The position numbers and the translations under genes are program-made. From Gordionus sp. m RMFG-2023 (lineage: Eukaryota > Nematomorpha > Gordioida > Chordodea > Parachordodidae), in assembly GCF_954871325.1 (NCBI RefSeq), contig NC_088778.1:1550001-1614000 (forward strand): a stretch of DNA of 64,000 nucleotides. The letters run 5' to 3'. A model generated the notes under the pieces. It saw only the letters and a program-made list of their open reading frames with translations, was not told the DNA's origin and did not search any database. Position 1 is the first letter of the stretch; each line of letters starts with the position of its first letter. Below, one piece after another: positions 35,987-47,249 of this stretch.

Positions 35987-36654
35987 TACACTAGTATAAG
36001 GAGATGACTTAACTTAATTCATTAGAGTTAATAAATAATTTAAACCACATATCATTTTGCGATTTTCGTAAGCGATTAGCAATTTACCATCACAAATATA
36101 AATAATTAATATTGATAAAATACTATTTATAAACTTGCTTTTTTTTAAAAAAAAATATTAAAATTTATATGGCTTTTCCCAAACATTTTGCCAATTTTAG
36201 AGATTAAATTAATTTTTTATTTTTTTTTTTTTAAATTTATAATAATAATATTTAAAATAATTTAAATAAAAATAAATATATTTAAAATTGTATAAACTTT
36301 GTTAAAAAAATATTTAATAATTTCGTAATTTAAAAAAAAAAATTTTTTTTTTTTAATTTAAAATCACATGTCTGTTATTTTCAAATATTTCTTCTAGAGG
36401 TTGCAATTCTATTTATTTTTTGAAAATCAAAGGCTTATCATTTCATCCAATAAATCAAATAAATCAGGTATTGATAATTTTTTGAAAAATTAAAAAGAAA
36501 AATCAAATTTTATTATTTAATAAAATCAAAAATCACTTTAAAAAATATTTTCAAATTTCTTCAAAAAAAAATTCTTTCAAATAATACTCATATTGGAATC
36601 TGTTGTAAGATAAGGTCTTAATTATCTTATTTACTTTATAAATTATTCAGAGAC
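35987..36654. other. Very AT-rich intergenic stretch
   Basis: Long A and T runs, with T-run/A-run palindromes near 36142-36156 and 36331-36358. No gene is recognised. Confidence 0.45.
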
Positions 36655-36795
36655 CAGAAAGCCCGGCCCTATATCCGGCCCGACTTGGTCCGTTTCGGGT
36701 ATACTAATTTTTTAATATACCTTACCGGGTCGGTTCGGGCTTGAATATAAGCCGGGCCGGGCCGGGTCGGGTCGGGTCGGGCCGGGCCGAAAAAA
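36655..36795. repeat. GGGCC/GGGTC-rich island
   Basis: Contains GCCGGGCCGGGCCGGGTCGG and following GGGTCGG units (36749-36790), preceded by AAGCCCGGCCC and CCGGCCCGAC. The same class recurs at 34957, 40145 and 61015. Confidence 0.75.
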
Positions 36796-36920
36796 TTAAT
36801 TTGCATTCCTTTTTTTTTAAAAAAAAATAAAATTATTTATATACTACCCAAAACCAAAAATATGTCTCTTTTGTCAATCTTTGTACGCAAAATTTTATAT
36901 ATGTAAGGGAAAGTGTTTAC

Positions 36921-37103
36921 CTAAAATGAGTTCAATGCTGTATTCTACGGTTAGTTTCCCACATTCCGATGAAGATTTAATATCATTGGATGAACTAATT
37001 TCGAAATTATGGTGATTTATAATAGGAAAAATAGATGTTTTAATCAATTGTTTCAAATGCTCATCATAACTAATGTCAGAATGAGAGTCAGTAAGATCAT
37101 CTG
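36921..37103 (-). CDS. Possible exon of an unrecognised gene
   Basis: The minus strand has an open block of about 60 codons between an acceptor-like TTTAAAAG at 37104 and a donor GTAAAC after 36921. It reads ADDLTDSHSDISYDEHLKQL, then IKTSIFPIINHHNFEISS, then SSECGKLTVEYSIELIL. The composition looks protein-like, but no further exon or family was recognised. It could be a chance open frame. Confidence 0.3.
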
Positions 37104-37159
37104 CTTTTAAATATCTTCGAAGAAGACAATAGTTGAACCTTAGTTGTTGTTGTTTACAG

Positions 37160-37261
37160 AATCATTTTGAATTCCAATTGGACCAATGTTTCCGGGAGAA
37201 AATTGGTGATGCACAGGAAGAAAGAATGTCTAAGCAGAGAAATGCTCAGAGACAAAATTAG
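37160..37261 (+). pseudogene. Coding-like fragment, possible terminal exon or gene relic
   Basis: After TGTTTACAG the plus strand reads NHFEFQLDQCFREKIGDAQE, then ERMSKQRNAQRQN and a stop. Further plus-strand coding-like pieces follow in other frames (INAVCNKLPGKIADLILFGS near 37335; VDTKLFLATDLSLYRNLR near 37577). Family unknown; ATDLSLY is vaguely like a cyclic-nucleotide phosphodiesterase helix, which is not enough for a call. Confidence 0.25.
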
Positions 37262-38005
37262 TAAATTAAATTGACACCCGTCAAATCTGTTAGCATTCGC
37301 CTTCAAGAGGGCGTCAATATGTGACATGATTCAGGGATAAACGCAGTTTGCAACAAATTACCCGGGAAAATAGCGGATCTAATCTTGTTTGGCTCAAAAA
37401 ATTAAGAGATACTCTACCGGAAAGCGAATGCTACATTCTTTGGGTCACAAATTTTATAAAGTCATTTTTAAATTTTTACACCGTAACTGAATACTTCGTT
37501 AGGTTAACTATGAGACCAAGAATGGAAACCACATACTATTTCGCATATAAAAATATAAAGATTTGATCATTAGCGAAGTGGACACAAAGTTGTTTTTGGC
37601 TACGGATCTAAGTTTATATCGGAATTTGAGAACATCGCAGCAATATAGTACGTAAAGGCGAATGAAGCATCTTCCGATGCCAGGCACTGTTCGAGAACAA
37701 TGTTTTAGAAGGCTTGAGTTTCGTAATTAGAGTTTTGTATTTATTATAACTTACAATTACGGCAATGTATAAAATATTCATTCCCATTCTTAGCAAAAAG
37801 TTACTAGGGTAAAATCAGGTGTTTATTTTGGTTTTTGGGTGGTATATAAATACATATTTTTAGCGTTTATTGATTCATAAATATCATTAAATCGATAATT
37901 ATTATGTTAATGGAGAAATTTAATAAATAAAAATACCTTTTCTCTAAAGGACACAAATCTTCTTTCTCATTCACACCAAACGATATTTTACAACAACAAC
38001 AAAAA

Positions 38006-39487
38006 ATGGCGATGTTAAATGAGTCCTTCTTACAAGGATTAGATGTCAATCGGACAATCCTGTCAGATATCAATACGAAATTAAGAGAAGAACATCTGCG
38101 CGGTACTTTCGCCCGATACCTAAACGTCATCATAACAATGGGAATATTTGGTAATGTAGTGCTATTACTTTTAATCTGGAAAATGGACTCTAAGAATTTC
38201 ATAGAAAGAAGGTCAAGATTTTATTTTCTCGTTTTAGCTATATCGGGGATATTGTTATTGTTGGTTATTCTTCCGTGGATAATTTACGAGGCAAGGGATC
38301 TCGATAGGATGATAACAGTGGCCTCTACCATATGGTTCACCCATTTCGAAAGGTTCTTGGAGAACTTTCTAGTGGGTTTCACCAATTATCACTTGGCCCT
38401 TATGTCTTTGGATAGGATGATAGCAATCTCGCACCCTTTCTATTACAGGTCCCATTTTAAATTGAAGCAGATCAAAAGATACGTACTGGGATTTTCTATA
38501 TTTTGCCTAGTTCTAACGATTCCTTATTTAATCTATTTCAAGATTTCTAGGATCATAGTTATAGGTGAAGAAAGGAATGTTACCAAAAATATTATAAATC
38601 TACTCAATTTTACCAATGATAATCAAAACGAAACTTTTAGCCTAGTTAGATATATAGGGTTTCAAGGTATGGCCAAGATTAAATACAAAACCACAATTGC
38701 CCAGTATTTAATTAAATTCTCGATGGTATACGATAAAATAGAAGGCGTTTTAACAGATTTGCTACCTTATCTAATTTTGACCGTTTGCAATGGCATAACT
38801 ATTTGTGTATTCTTGCGACGATCTAGACTCAGAATCAATAAAATAAACAATTCGTTATTAACTATAGGCAGCAATGAGAGACATGTCAACCCAATTATAA
38901 GCATTGAGATATCTATAGATCTAAGGGATTCGAATAAAGGTTATAGTCAGTTTCAGTTCGACAACCATTTGAATGCCTATAAAAATAAGGTCCACCTTAT
39001 CCTACCGGATATAAATATTGCTAATAGGATTTCATTGCCTGCAATCAGATTACCTAAATTCTATAAGGAAGATTTTTCGTCAGGTGTCGGCAACCTTAAT
39101 AATCCCAAAATTAAAAGTCGCTCTTCTGTCAATCCATCTAGATCTTCAATCAAATCAATCATAACAAATAGATATAACACGAGTAATTATTTTAAGATTA
39201 TCGGATCACCTAAACTGGAGGCTATCAGAGTTAGAAACAAAGATCTAACGATCCTGACCATATGTTTGAGCATCATGTCAACCATATTCCTACTTCCGTG
39301 GATCATTTTTTTGTTCGTAAAATCGCCGTCTTGGCAAAACGAATTTTTGATTGGTAGCACCCCATGGCAGCTGCGGATATACATGCTGTTATACAGTCAA
39401 TACTTTCTGACACCTTACGTAATAATTTTAACCTCGGCTAATTACAGGAAACCCCTATTCAAAATGATAAATAAATGTTTTAGCTAA
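38006..39487 (+). CDS. GPCR D: divergent rhodopsin-like receptor, intronless
   Basis: It encodes 493 residues in one exon from an ATG in the context AAAAAATGG. TM1 keeps the class-A glycine-asparagine (MGIFGNVVLLLLIW). TM3 ends MSLDRMIAISHPFYY. TM5 is DLLPYLILTVCN, TM6 FLLPWIIFLF and TM7 TPYVIILTSANYR. The third intracellular loop is ~150 residues, with RISLP encoded at 39026-39040, and is followed by RVRNKDLTILTICLS. There is no TM3 cysteine, TM2 aspartate or NPxxY, as in the other three. ECL2 sequons NVT, NFT and NET are visible. Same strand as B and C, 4.7 kb after C; C and D are the most similar pair after A and B. Confidence 0.84.
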   Translation: MAMLNESFLQGLDVNRTILSDINTKLREEHLRGTFARYLNVIITMGIFGNVVLLLLIWKMDSKNFIERRSRFYFLVLAISGILLLLVILPWIIYEARDLDRMITVASTIWFTHFERFLENFLVGFTNYHLALMSLDRMIAISHPFYYRSHFKLKQIKRYVLGFSIFCLVLTIPYLIYFKISRIIVIGEERNVTKNIINLLNFTNDNQNETFSLVRYIGFQGMAKIKYKTTIAQYLIKFSMVYDKIEGVLTDLLPYLILTVCNGITICVFLRRSRLRINKINNSLLTIGSNERHVNPIISIEISIDLRDSNKGYSQFQFDNHLNAYKNKVHLILPDINIANRISLPAIRLPKFYKEDFSSGVGNLNNPKIKSRSSVNPSRSSIKSIITNRYNTSNYFKIIGSPKLEAIRVRNKDLTILTICLSIMSTIFLLPWIIFLFVKSPSWQNEFLIGSTPWQLRIYMLLYSQYFLTPYVIILTSANYRKPLFKMINKCFS

Positions 39488-41947
39488 ATTGAACGTTTTA
39501 TCTATAGATTATTCATCTCAAAACTTCGTTCCTATACGTTCATTAATTACTCGGACCCCTAGTACTAAATCAAGGAGATAAAAGTTTTGGAGATCGAAAC
39601 TTTAGAAAAAAAATATAAATATAAAATTGGGAAAATCCGAAAAAATCGGGAGAAAGCGTATAAATTTAAAAAAGGCGGGAGATTATGCCAATGGCAACTT
39701 TGACTAATAACCCCTATTTCTAAATCACCTAATTTACAATTATTCTTCTTGTTAGGGAGTTTAGCTAATTTTTTTTTGGATGATATCTATGTTTGGAGGA
39801 TATGTCTAGATCTTAAGATCTCTAGCAGCTAAACTAATACTGTATTAGTATATCCATTCCTTTCATCAATCATAATAGTCAGGCGATAATCATTTCAAGT
39901 AGTGGAAGAGAAGGAATTGTATTCCTTGGCAGATTTCAGCCGGCATTCATATGATATTCCGGGTCACGCCACAATCTGAGTCTCCATTAACAACCTCGTA
40001 TCGCTTAAAAGCAACTTATAAAAATTAAAATGTCAGGTTTAAAAGTTCTCCAAATTATTCGTATGGAGAAATTAATCAAATATTTGTTTTATTTAATTAT
40101 TAATAAATCGTTCATTTATTAATAATTTGATTATAGTATATATCAAAGACCTGCAGGACCGTCCCTAAAACCGGCCCGGCCCGTATTTTAATTTTTTTAA
40201 ATTTACCCGGGCCTGGCCGTATACAAACCCGGTTTTTAAAAACCCGGTTTTTAAAATAAAAATCCGGGCCGGTCCGGGCCGTACAAATGGTACCTCTGCA
40301 GGGTCACTGGTATATATTAAGTTCATTTATACTCGTTTCGTGTTATTCGTTGATTAGAATATTTTTTTGGACAAAAATTAAAAATTCAAATATTAAAAAA
40401 AAAAAAGTCAAAAAAAAAAAAAAATTAAAACCACAGATTCCCTCGAAATATTTTGAGAACAAATATTACGACTTCTTACTGTCCGACCCAGGTCCAAACC
40501 AAAGGAAAAGGTCTTTAAAGTCCGTTCCCTATCCAAGCCCGAACCGAGATCTAGGGCCCAAATGTCCAGTCTGGATACCCTCCTAGTTAATTTATACGTT
40601 TATAATGTCCATTTTTTAAAGGACAATTTATTTTTCTTAAGATCTTAATCAAATCGGTAAGCCCCATATACCGGTTAACGTGACAGAAAGATTGGTTGGT
40701 TACAAACTTTCTTTGCAAAACCTGTCCCTAACTCTCCAAGACCAAAACATCCCTGCAGTCATTAAACCAAGGTAAATAGTTATGAGTGGTTAAAAAAAAA
40801 ACCTCCATTCTTATGATATTATTTCTAGGTATATATTCTAAATTATATTATTTATAATCATAAGCCAACAGAATCTTAAACAAGCATCATTCAGGCATCA
40901 CAAAAAAAGGGGGAATAACAGAAATAGACATTAGTTGGCAACCCTATATACATAAATAAACCGTAATTTTTTTGAGTAGCGGGTATGACTCAGCCCCTAA
41001 GTACTCTGGCACTTTGACCGAGGAATCACTATAGGCTAGAATGTCGATTCGAATCGAGGTAGGAACTAGATTTTTTTCTTCTGAAACCTCAGGAGTTTAG
41101 GAAATATTGAGTATATATATACTTGTGTTTGGTGTTTAATAGATACCAAAAAACGATTAAAATTGTGTATTAGTTTATTTATTTAAATGATGATCTTATG
41201 ATTAGAGTTTACAGAAAAAGAAAAAAAAACTATAGATACCTTATCTGATTAATCTTCATTTTAAATAAGAAAACTGAAGAAAAAACATTTTTCGCGAGAT
41301 GGAATTATAAGATGTAGATTCCATTTCCGCTGAGGATTATTTATTTTACTGTATTATTGATGTTTATTAGATAATTTAGTAAAGCATCGAAAGGAGATAA
41401 CTCACCACATTTAGAAATGTATTTTTTTTTGCAAAATCTTCTGAAATGAATGATAAAAATAATATTACTTTTTCTCGAAATCTTTTGTAGGCCTTTAGAA
41501 TTTATTTTCTATATATATTCAAATACATTTAATTTGAAAAGTTTTCCATGTTTTTTAAAGTTAGCAGATATAAAACCAGGGCATGATGGACCAAATGTCC
41601 ATCTATTAATACATACCATAACTATGTCTCTTATCGCATTTTATTGTTCAGTTAATTGCGGTATGTTGATTGACGTTATTCAACATCCCACGCATGTCAT
41701 CTATGAGTGAATGATTTAAAGAATTTATTTTTCAACATTGAAAAAAGAAATAAGAAAGAAGAAAAGAAAATTATATTACTATCACGAAATATTTCACTTA
41801 AAATGTATAAAATATTGTTTATATAATCCTTTAACCGTTAATTGGTTCGGTGGAAAAAAAATAAAGAGATTTGATTGGCTAATGGCATAGCTCTATATCT
41901 CTATTAAATATTTACTACATTGGTTTATGCAATGACATATAATATTA
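39488..41947. other. Intergenic with a GC-rich repeat patch
   Basis: CCCGGCCCG/CCGGGCC repeats occupy about 40165-40283. Otherwise there is no gene or RNA. A long A run (about 40397-40430) gives lysine-rich spurious frames. Confidence 0.5.
40165..40283. repeat. GGCCCG-rich island
   Basis: ACCGGCCCGGCCCGTATT, CCCGGGCCTGGCCGTAT, two AACCCGGTTTTTAAAA units and CCGGGCCGGTCCGGGCCG. It belongs to the same class as 34957, 36655 and 61015. Confidence 0.75.
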
Positions 41948-42216
41948 CCTAGACTGACGATGCATTCATAATACTGCATTTGAAAGGTCAGCTGGATCCG
42001 CCATTTTGGAAACCTATATAGTAATTATTCTCATGTTAAAAACTACTATCACAAATTGATAAACTTGCTTCCTTATAATCTCGATGATCAGGCAATTCTT
42101 TTAATAAAGTTTGTGTCCGACATAGGAACAAATTGGACTCTCGTAAATTTCTTAATAATCATATGGGAATTTAAAATGGCATCCCCAGCTGTTTTAATAA
42201 ATGCATCGTCAGGTCA
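41948..42216 (+). mobile_element. MITE-like element, left arm of an inverted pair
   Basis: It opens CCTAGACTGACGATGCATTC and closes AATGCATCGTCAGGTCA. It is related, in opposite orientation, to 42831-43133, sharing AGCTGGATCCGCCATTTTGG, GTAATTATTCTCA, CTTGCTTCCTTAT and CGATGATCAGGCAATTCTTT. The ORF-like readings inside are not convincing. Confidence 0.65.
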
Positions 42217-42830
42217 TTGGATTTATGATAACTACAAACTTAAAAACTTTTTATGGCTTAGTTGCTAAAAATAGACAGGCATCCAATTCGTAACAAATAA
42301 TGATTCGGTTCATATTTAGGTTCAGAAAAAAAATAAAAGTTGGTGGTTCGGGTTCGGTTAATAAAAAAATAATAATAATATCGGTTCGGTTTAAACTTTT
42401 AAAGGGTTCGGTTAAAACCAATGCGTAATAGATGACGATACTATATAAAATATTGAGGCGGTATAAAAAAATTAAAATATTTTAAGATTTCACTATTCTG
42501 TCAAATTATATCTATTTGGAGGATCTGAGAAACACATTTTATAGGCTAACTTGGATTTCCAACAAATGCAATATACAAAATTATTCTAAAAAGTAATTTT
42601 ACTGATACTTATCTGTCAGACCTGATTATTAATCATCTTTTAAAAGAGTTAAAATATCAAAAGAGGTTTAAACCGGTTCACAGTCATTTTCAGAGGTTCG
42701 GTTTAAGTTTGGGTGACAAATTCTTTGATAGGTTATAGCTCGGTTTAAGTTAGGAAAATAATAACGGTTAATACAGGTATAATTAGTAAGAAAATTTATA
42801 TACAAAATAAAATAACATATTATAATAATA
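42217..42830. other. Spacer between two inverted elements
   Basis: Contains short GGTTCGGTT repeats (about 42302-42415 and again near 42690). No gene is seen. Confidence 0.45.
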
Positions 42831-43133
42831 CCTAGACTGACGATTGATTCATTAAAAGTGTACATCAATCAAGAACAGCTGGGGACGCCATGTTTGTTAC
42901 CCGTATCATTATTAAAAACTTCAAACGAGAGGCCAAAGATTCCTTTTTCTGTCGCAAACTTTATTAAAGAATTGCCTGATCATCGAGATAATAAGGAAGC
43001 AAGTTACCAATTTAATAGTAGTTTTTTAACGTGAGAATAATTACCATATGGGTTTACCAAAATGGCGGATCCAGCTGATTCGTATTCAACGACGCCTTCA
43101 AACGCATTATTATGAATGCATCGTCGGTCTAGG
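42831..43133 (-). mobile_element. MITE-like element, right arm of an inverted pair
   Basis: Inverse of 41948-42216. The outer end reads GAATGCATCGTCGGTCTAGG and the inner end CCTAGACTGACGATTGATTC. The outer flanks of the two arms (CAATGACATATAATAT and its complement) also match, so the flanks belong to the duplicated unit. Confidence 0.65.
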
Positions 43134-43998
43134 TATTATATTATATGTCATTGACAAAATGCAATATATTATAAATTAAAAATTTGCATTTTTAAAAAAA
43201 ATAAAATAATAAACAGATGTTTGAAACGCGACATTTTTGGGTAAATATTACAAATTGAATATAGATCTTACGTGATACGTGATAAAAGCGTTTTCGCCCT
43301 CTGGTTGTGTGGATACAACAGAGCTACGCTAGGTTTTCCTCAAAAATCCATCAAACTGGATAGTTAATTAAGGGGAGGAAAAAAAAATGAGAAGCCCTTC
43401 ACACGTTTGTGGGCAAGCCGCACGTACTTGTACGCGCAACAGTCCGAGAACTGTTGCTTAAACGTCTATAGGCTAATCAACAAAAAGAAAATGGGCAAAA
43501 CAAAAGCCTATACCCATGAACTGCCAAAATAATTTAATTACTTTAAGGGTGGGTGGTGGCTAATTTTAAGTTTAACATCTAATGTAAGCCTTGATAGTTA
43601 CTAACAATAATTGAGAATGTGTTCATATCAATTGAGATTAGAATTTATTCATGAAAATAAGGAAAAGCTAAATGGGTTTACCACAAATTGTTTAAAATAG
43701 GTGAAGATTCCAGTGAATAGGCAAAAACTAGTCAGTAATGAAATAATGCATATCCAATAAATAGAATAAGGGGTCCTTAAACAAACACATTTTTAACTTC
43801 CTGTTCCTTTCCATAGTCTGAATCGTTCTGGAAGGTGCTCCTTAAACAAAGCAAAAAAAATCTAATTTTATTTACATTTTTATTAATTATACAATTATTT
43901 TTTTATTGAATAATCCTTACAAATAATAGCTAAATTAATACATCTCTCTAAATATTAAATTTTAAACATTCTCTAAAATATTATGATTTATATTTTCC
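43134..43998. other. Intergenic, no gene seen
   Basis: No coding, RNA or repeat feature is supported here. Confidence 0.4.
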
Positions 43999-44317
43999 TA
44001 GTGTTGTTAAATGGCTCGTTTTGAAGCCGATTTTTAAATGACTGCTGACTCAATATTTCATCCAGAAAAAATATTACGCCACCCTGAAGATTTTGCTCAT
44101 AGATGGAACAAAGGGTTTATCGACAGAGTTGTTAAAAGATACTTTTTAAATGGATCTAGATACAGATACATTGTCTAAAACAATATATAGATACAGATAT
44201 TTTAATCAAAAATCTATCTAGTTACAGATACAGATACCACATTTTTATATCTAGATCCTTTAACATAGACAATCTTTTTCCCGCTAAAATCTTGAGTGAG
44301 CCGTTTAACAACGCTAA
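43999..44317 (+). mobile_element. hAT-B MITE carrying a nested hAT-A insertion
   Basis: It opens TAGTGTTGTTAAATGGCTCG and closes CCGTTTAACAACGCTAA. Flanks TATTTTCC (43991-43998) and TATTTTCG (44318-44325) match at 7 of 8. The interior is split at 44124-44265 by a hAT-A copy. Without the insertion it would be about 177 bp, in line with the 158-200 bp of the other B copies. Confidence 0.75.
44124..44265 (-). mobile_element. hAT-A MITE nested in hAT-B, one end eroded
   Basis: It starts CAGAGTTGTTAAAAGATAC and contains the family ATCTAGATAC motifs. It stops at CCTTTAACA, lacking the final ACTCTG. This A copy is younger than the B element that hosts it. Confidence 0.7.
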
Positions 44318-47081
44318 TATTTTCGCTGTGGAATTAATAAAAATTTGAGCGCCGAAACGTTCCTCAAACACTAACTAGGTTAGTGAAATTAATTTAGAAA
44401 ATTTAAAAACTTTTAATCGACAAAAATTATTAATCTTACGAGAACAGAAATAATTTTAAATTTAATTTTTATTTTTTTTTATAAAATATTGAAAGTAGAA
44501 GAAAGCAAAATTTATAAATAAATTTACGTGATAAAATTAAATAAAATATTAATTATTATTTATTTATTTTTGGAATGTTCCGAACCGTTCCACGAACGTT
44601 TAAGGAATTACAGTTACATTCCGCTAACGATTCTATTTCCGTCCGTTACATTTCCGGAAATATAATATATTTTAATAGGTGGTAATTTGTGTGGTCGGAA
44701 ATATTTATGCTAATTTTTGAGTTTAGCTCAATATTGACAATTATCTGATTTGTATAAGCTCATACCTGATATTCATGTTGGGCAAGATCTATAAATAGAA
44801 ACAATATATATATATATGTGAGAAATGGCACATTAATTCCACTAGGTAATTCAAATTGCGTGATGTATGGAATATTATGGAAAATTTACTCCATTTTGTT
44901 TCACCCATTCCGAAATCTAAATTTTTAATCATTGGAAATATATATTATAATTTATCTAAGAAAGTATATATTCTTTTTAAAATTTAAAATTAAAACTTTC
45001 AACCTTCCTAACTATACTTTCAGTTTTATCTAGGATTTATTGCATTGCCAAAATAAAAAGCTCCATTTTGGAAAATATTGCTCTAAAAATATTTTAATTT
45101 TATTGTTAACAGCTGATTGCTTTTTTAAAATAATATTAATTATATCTTTAATTCTATACATGATAATAACCTAAGAAATATTGGTTTTAATAAAAAAAAA
45201 TTGATTCTTATAAACCGATTTAAAAATCGATCAGCTGTTAAATAGTGTTGGATCGGATCCCACCGCGTAATCGCTTAGCCAATTGAAAATATTTATTTAA
45301 TCGAAATTCAAAAGTATTCATATGTGAGATTTATTAAATGAATGTAATTTAAAGCCCTAATTTTTTATAAATCAAAAAAAAAAAAAGGAGGCAGAAATGA
45401 AAAATAAAAATTAATAAATTTAAAAGTTAAAAAAAATAAGAAATAGTTTTTCTTAAAGAAAATGAATGTGCATGAATCAGGGTTGTGCATTTGACCTGTC
45501 AAATACGATTCGGTCAATTGACCGACATGTCAACCCGGATATTAAGTTAAACTTTTTAAAAAAATAATAGAAATCAAGCTAATATATTGTGTTAAAAAAA
45601 ATATAAGACAGATTTTTAAAAAAATTTATAAAATTTTGAGCGAACGAGAACACGTTCCTTTTTTTTGGAAGTGGCGAATGTGTTCGATTTTTTTTGGAAA
45701 TGTTTACATCACTAGGAATCATAAATAAATAGATATCACATAAATGTGAAATATTGGATAACTGAGAACAAATATATTCTCCAACATTCTCATTTTAACG
45801 GTTTAAACATTGATTTATCTTTTCTTGTTATTATAACCCATTCTAGAAAAAAAATATCTCTAGCTGTTTTGAATGGCAACTTTAAATATCCATTAAATAA
45901 TAATGTAAATTTTTTAAAAATAAATATATTTTAAATGAAAATGTTTTTCAAGTTTTATTAAAATATAAAATTAATTATTTAAGGATATAAAAATTTTATA
46001 AGTGAAAAAAGTGGTTTATAAATACACGCGAACCAGTTTGGAATATACAGGGTCAAAATAACTGGAGAAAGGCGAAGGGATTTGAGGAATTTCTCCTCTA
46101 TTAAATTTCTCCCCTCCAGAAAAATTGCATTTTTTGTCATTTATACACTAAGTGAATATTAATTTAAATTATATATTACATAAATTAACCTTAATATTAC
46201 AAAAATTATTATTAATATTATAATTTATACAAATTATTTATATTTAAATATTTTTTTTGCTTTATTTATATAATAATCTGCTCGCTCATAAGAGAAATGA
46301 TTAAAATATGCAATATCCGGATGATCCTATCGAAATGTGCGATTTCTGATTAAAATACCAAAAATACTAGCCTCTTACCCTTGCCCCTCGAGGAAAATTT
46401 TTAGTTACTGCACTAGGAGCAAAAAAATAGACGGACATCCCAGCCAAAAAATTCTTTATATCTTAAAATCCATTCATTAAAATTAAGGAAACTTTATGGT
46501 TTCGCATACAATAGTAGGCTACCAAAAAGACCATATCAAAATAGCAACATGCATTTTTCTAGCTACAACTTAAGTTGCTATGTCCAGTAAACCATTCAAG
46601 GTTTAAGAATTGGAGATAAATGACTCCCCCTCCCCCCCCCCCCCACTGCTCACTCAGGCGCTACTCCTATAACAAATCAAATTGGCCTGAATATTTTACA
46701 AATTCACATATATGAGCTTAGGTTTATATAATAATAGGATATATATCACTAACATTTTATTTAATTCAACAAATAATTTATACTACACATTTGACAACTT
46801 GGTCATGGTATAGTGCTTTTTAGAAAAATATTTTATCTATAAATTTTAAGATAGGAATAAACGTTAAAGATATAACAATGGTTACATTTTAAAATAAAAT
46901 CAGACTACTTTGATATGATTGTTTTATATGAATCAATATCATATTTGTATAAAAGCATTATAAATTAAAATCTATAGTGTAATCATTATGATTACCATTC
47001 ATTCATTCTAAAAATCTAATTTTTTAAAAAAAACCTAACAATAGAATCTTAAGAAATAAATGACATATTGACGTATCCCTA
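44318..47081. other. Intergenic, no gene seen
   Basis: AT-rich. A poly-C run lies near 46628-46644. No gene or RNA is recognised. Confidence 0.45.
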
Positions 47082-47249
47082 ATGATGAAAAGTGTAGTAT
47101 GGAAACATTTCGATATAAGTCCCATGGATGAAACTAAAGCAATATGCCGAATATGTACCACAATCATATCACGAGGCTCGAAATTTTCAACATCAGCTCT
47201 TCTAAATCATTTGAGGACCAAACATAATCTTGAACTCAAAACTTGGGAA
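47082..47249 (+). CDS. BED-type zinc-finger exon 1 (gene otherwise unresolved)
   Basis: An exon of 56 codons starts ATGATG and ends at a GTAAAG donor in phase 0. It reads VVWKHFDISP, then C-x2-C (ICRICT), SRGSKFSTSALLNHLRTKH with the H-x4-H pair, and NLELKTWE. All zinc ligands of a BED finger are present. BED fingers bind DNA and occur in hAT transposases and in genes derived from them. The next coding exon is not certain: exon 51886-52100 begins in phase 0 and is compatible, which would make one gene with two fingers, but the intron would be 4.6 kb. It could also be a lone relic. Confidence 0.65.

Noticed and set aside
41450-41710. Plus-strand open frame of 86 codons
   Set aside because: Hydrophobic, AT-driven composition, no motif, no splice partners; consistent with chance.
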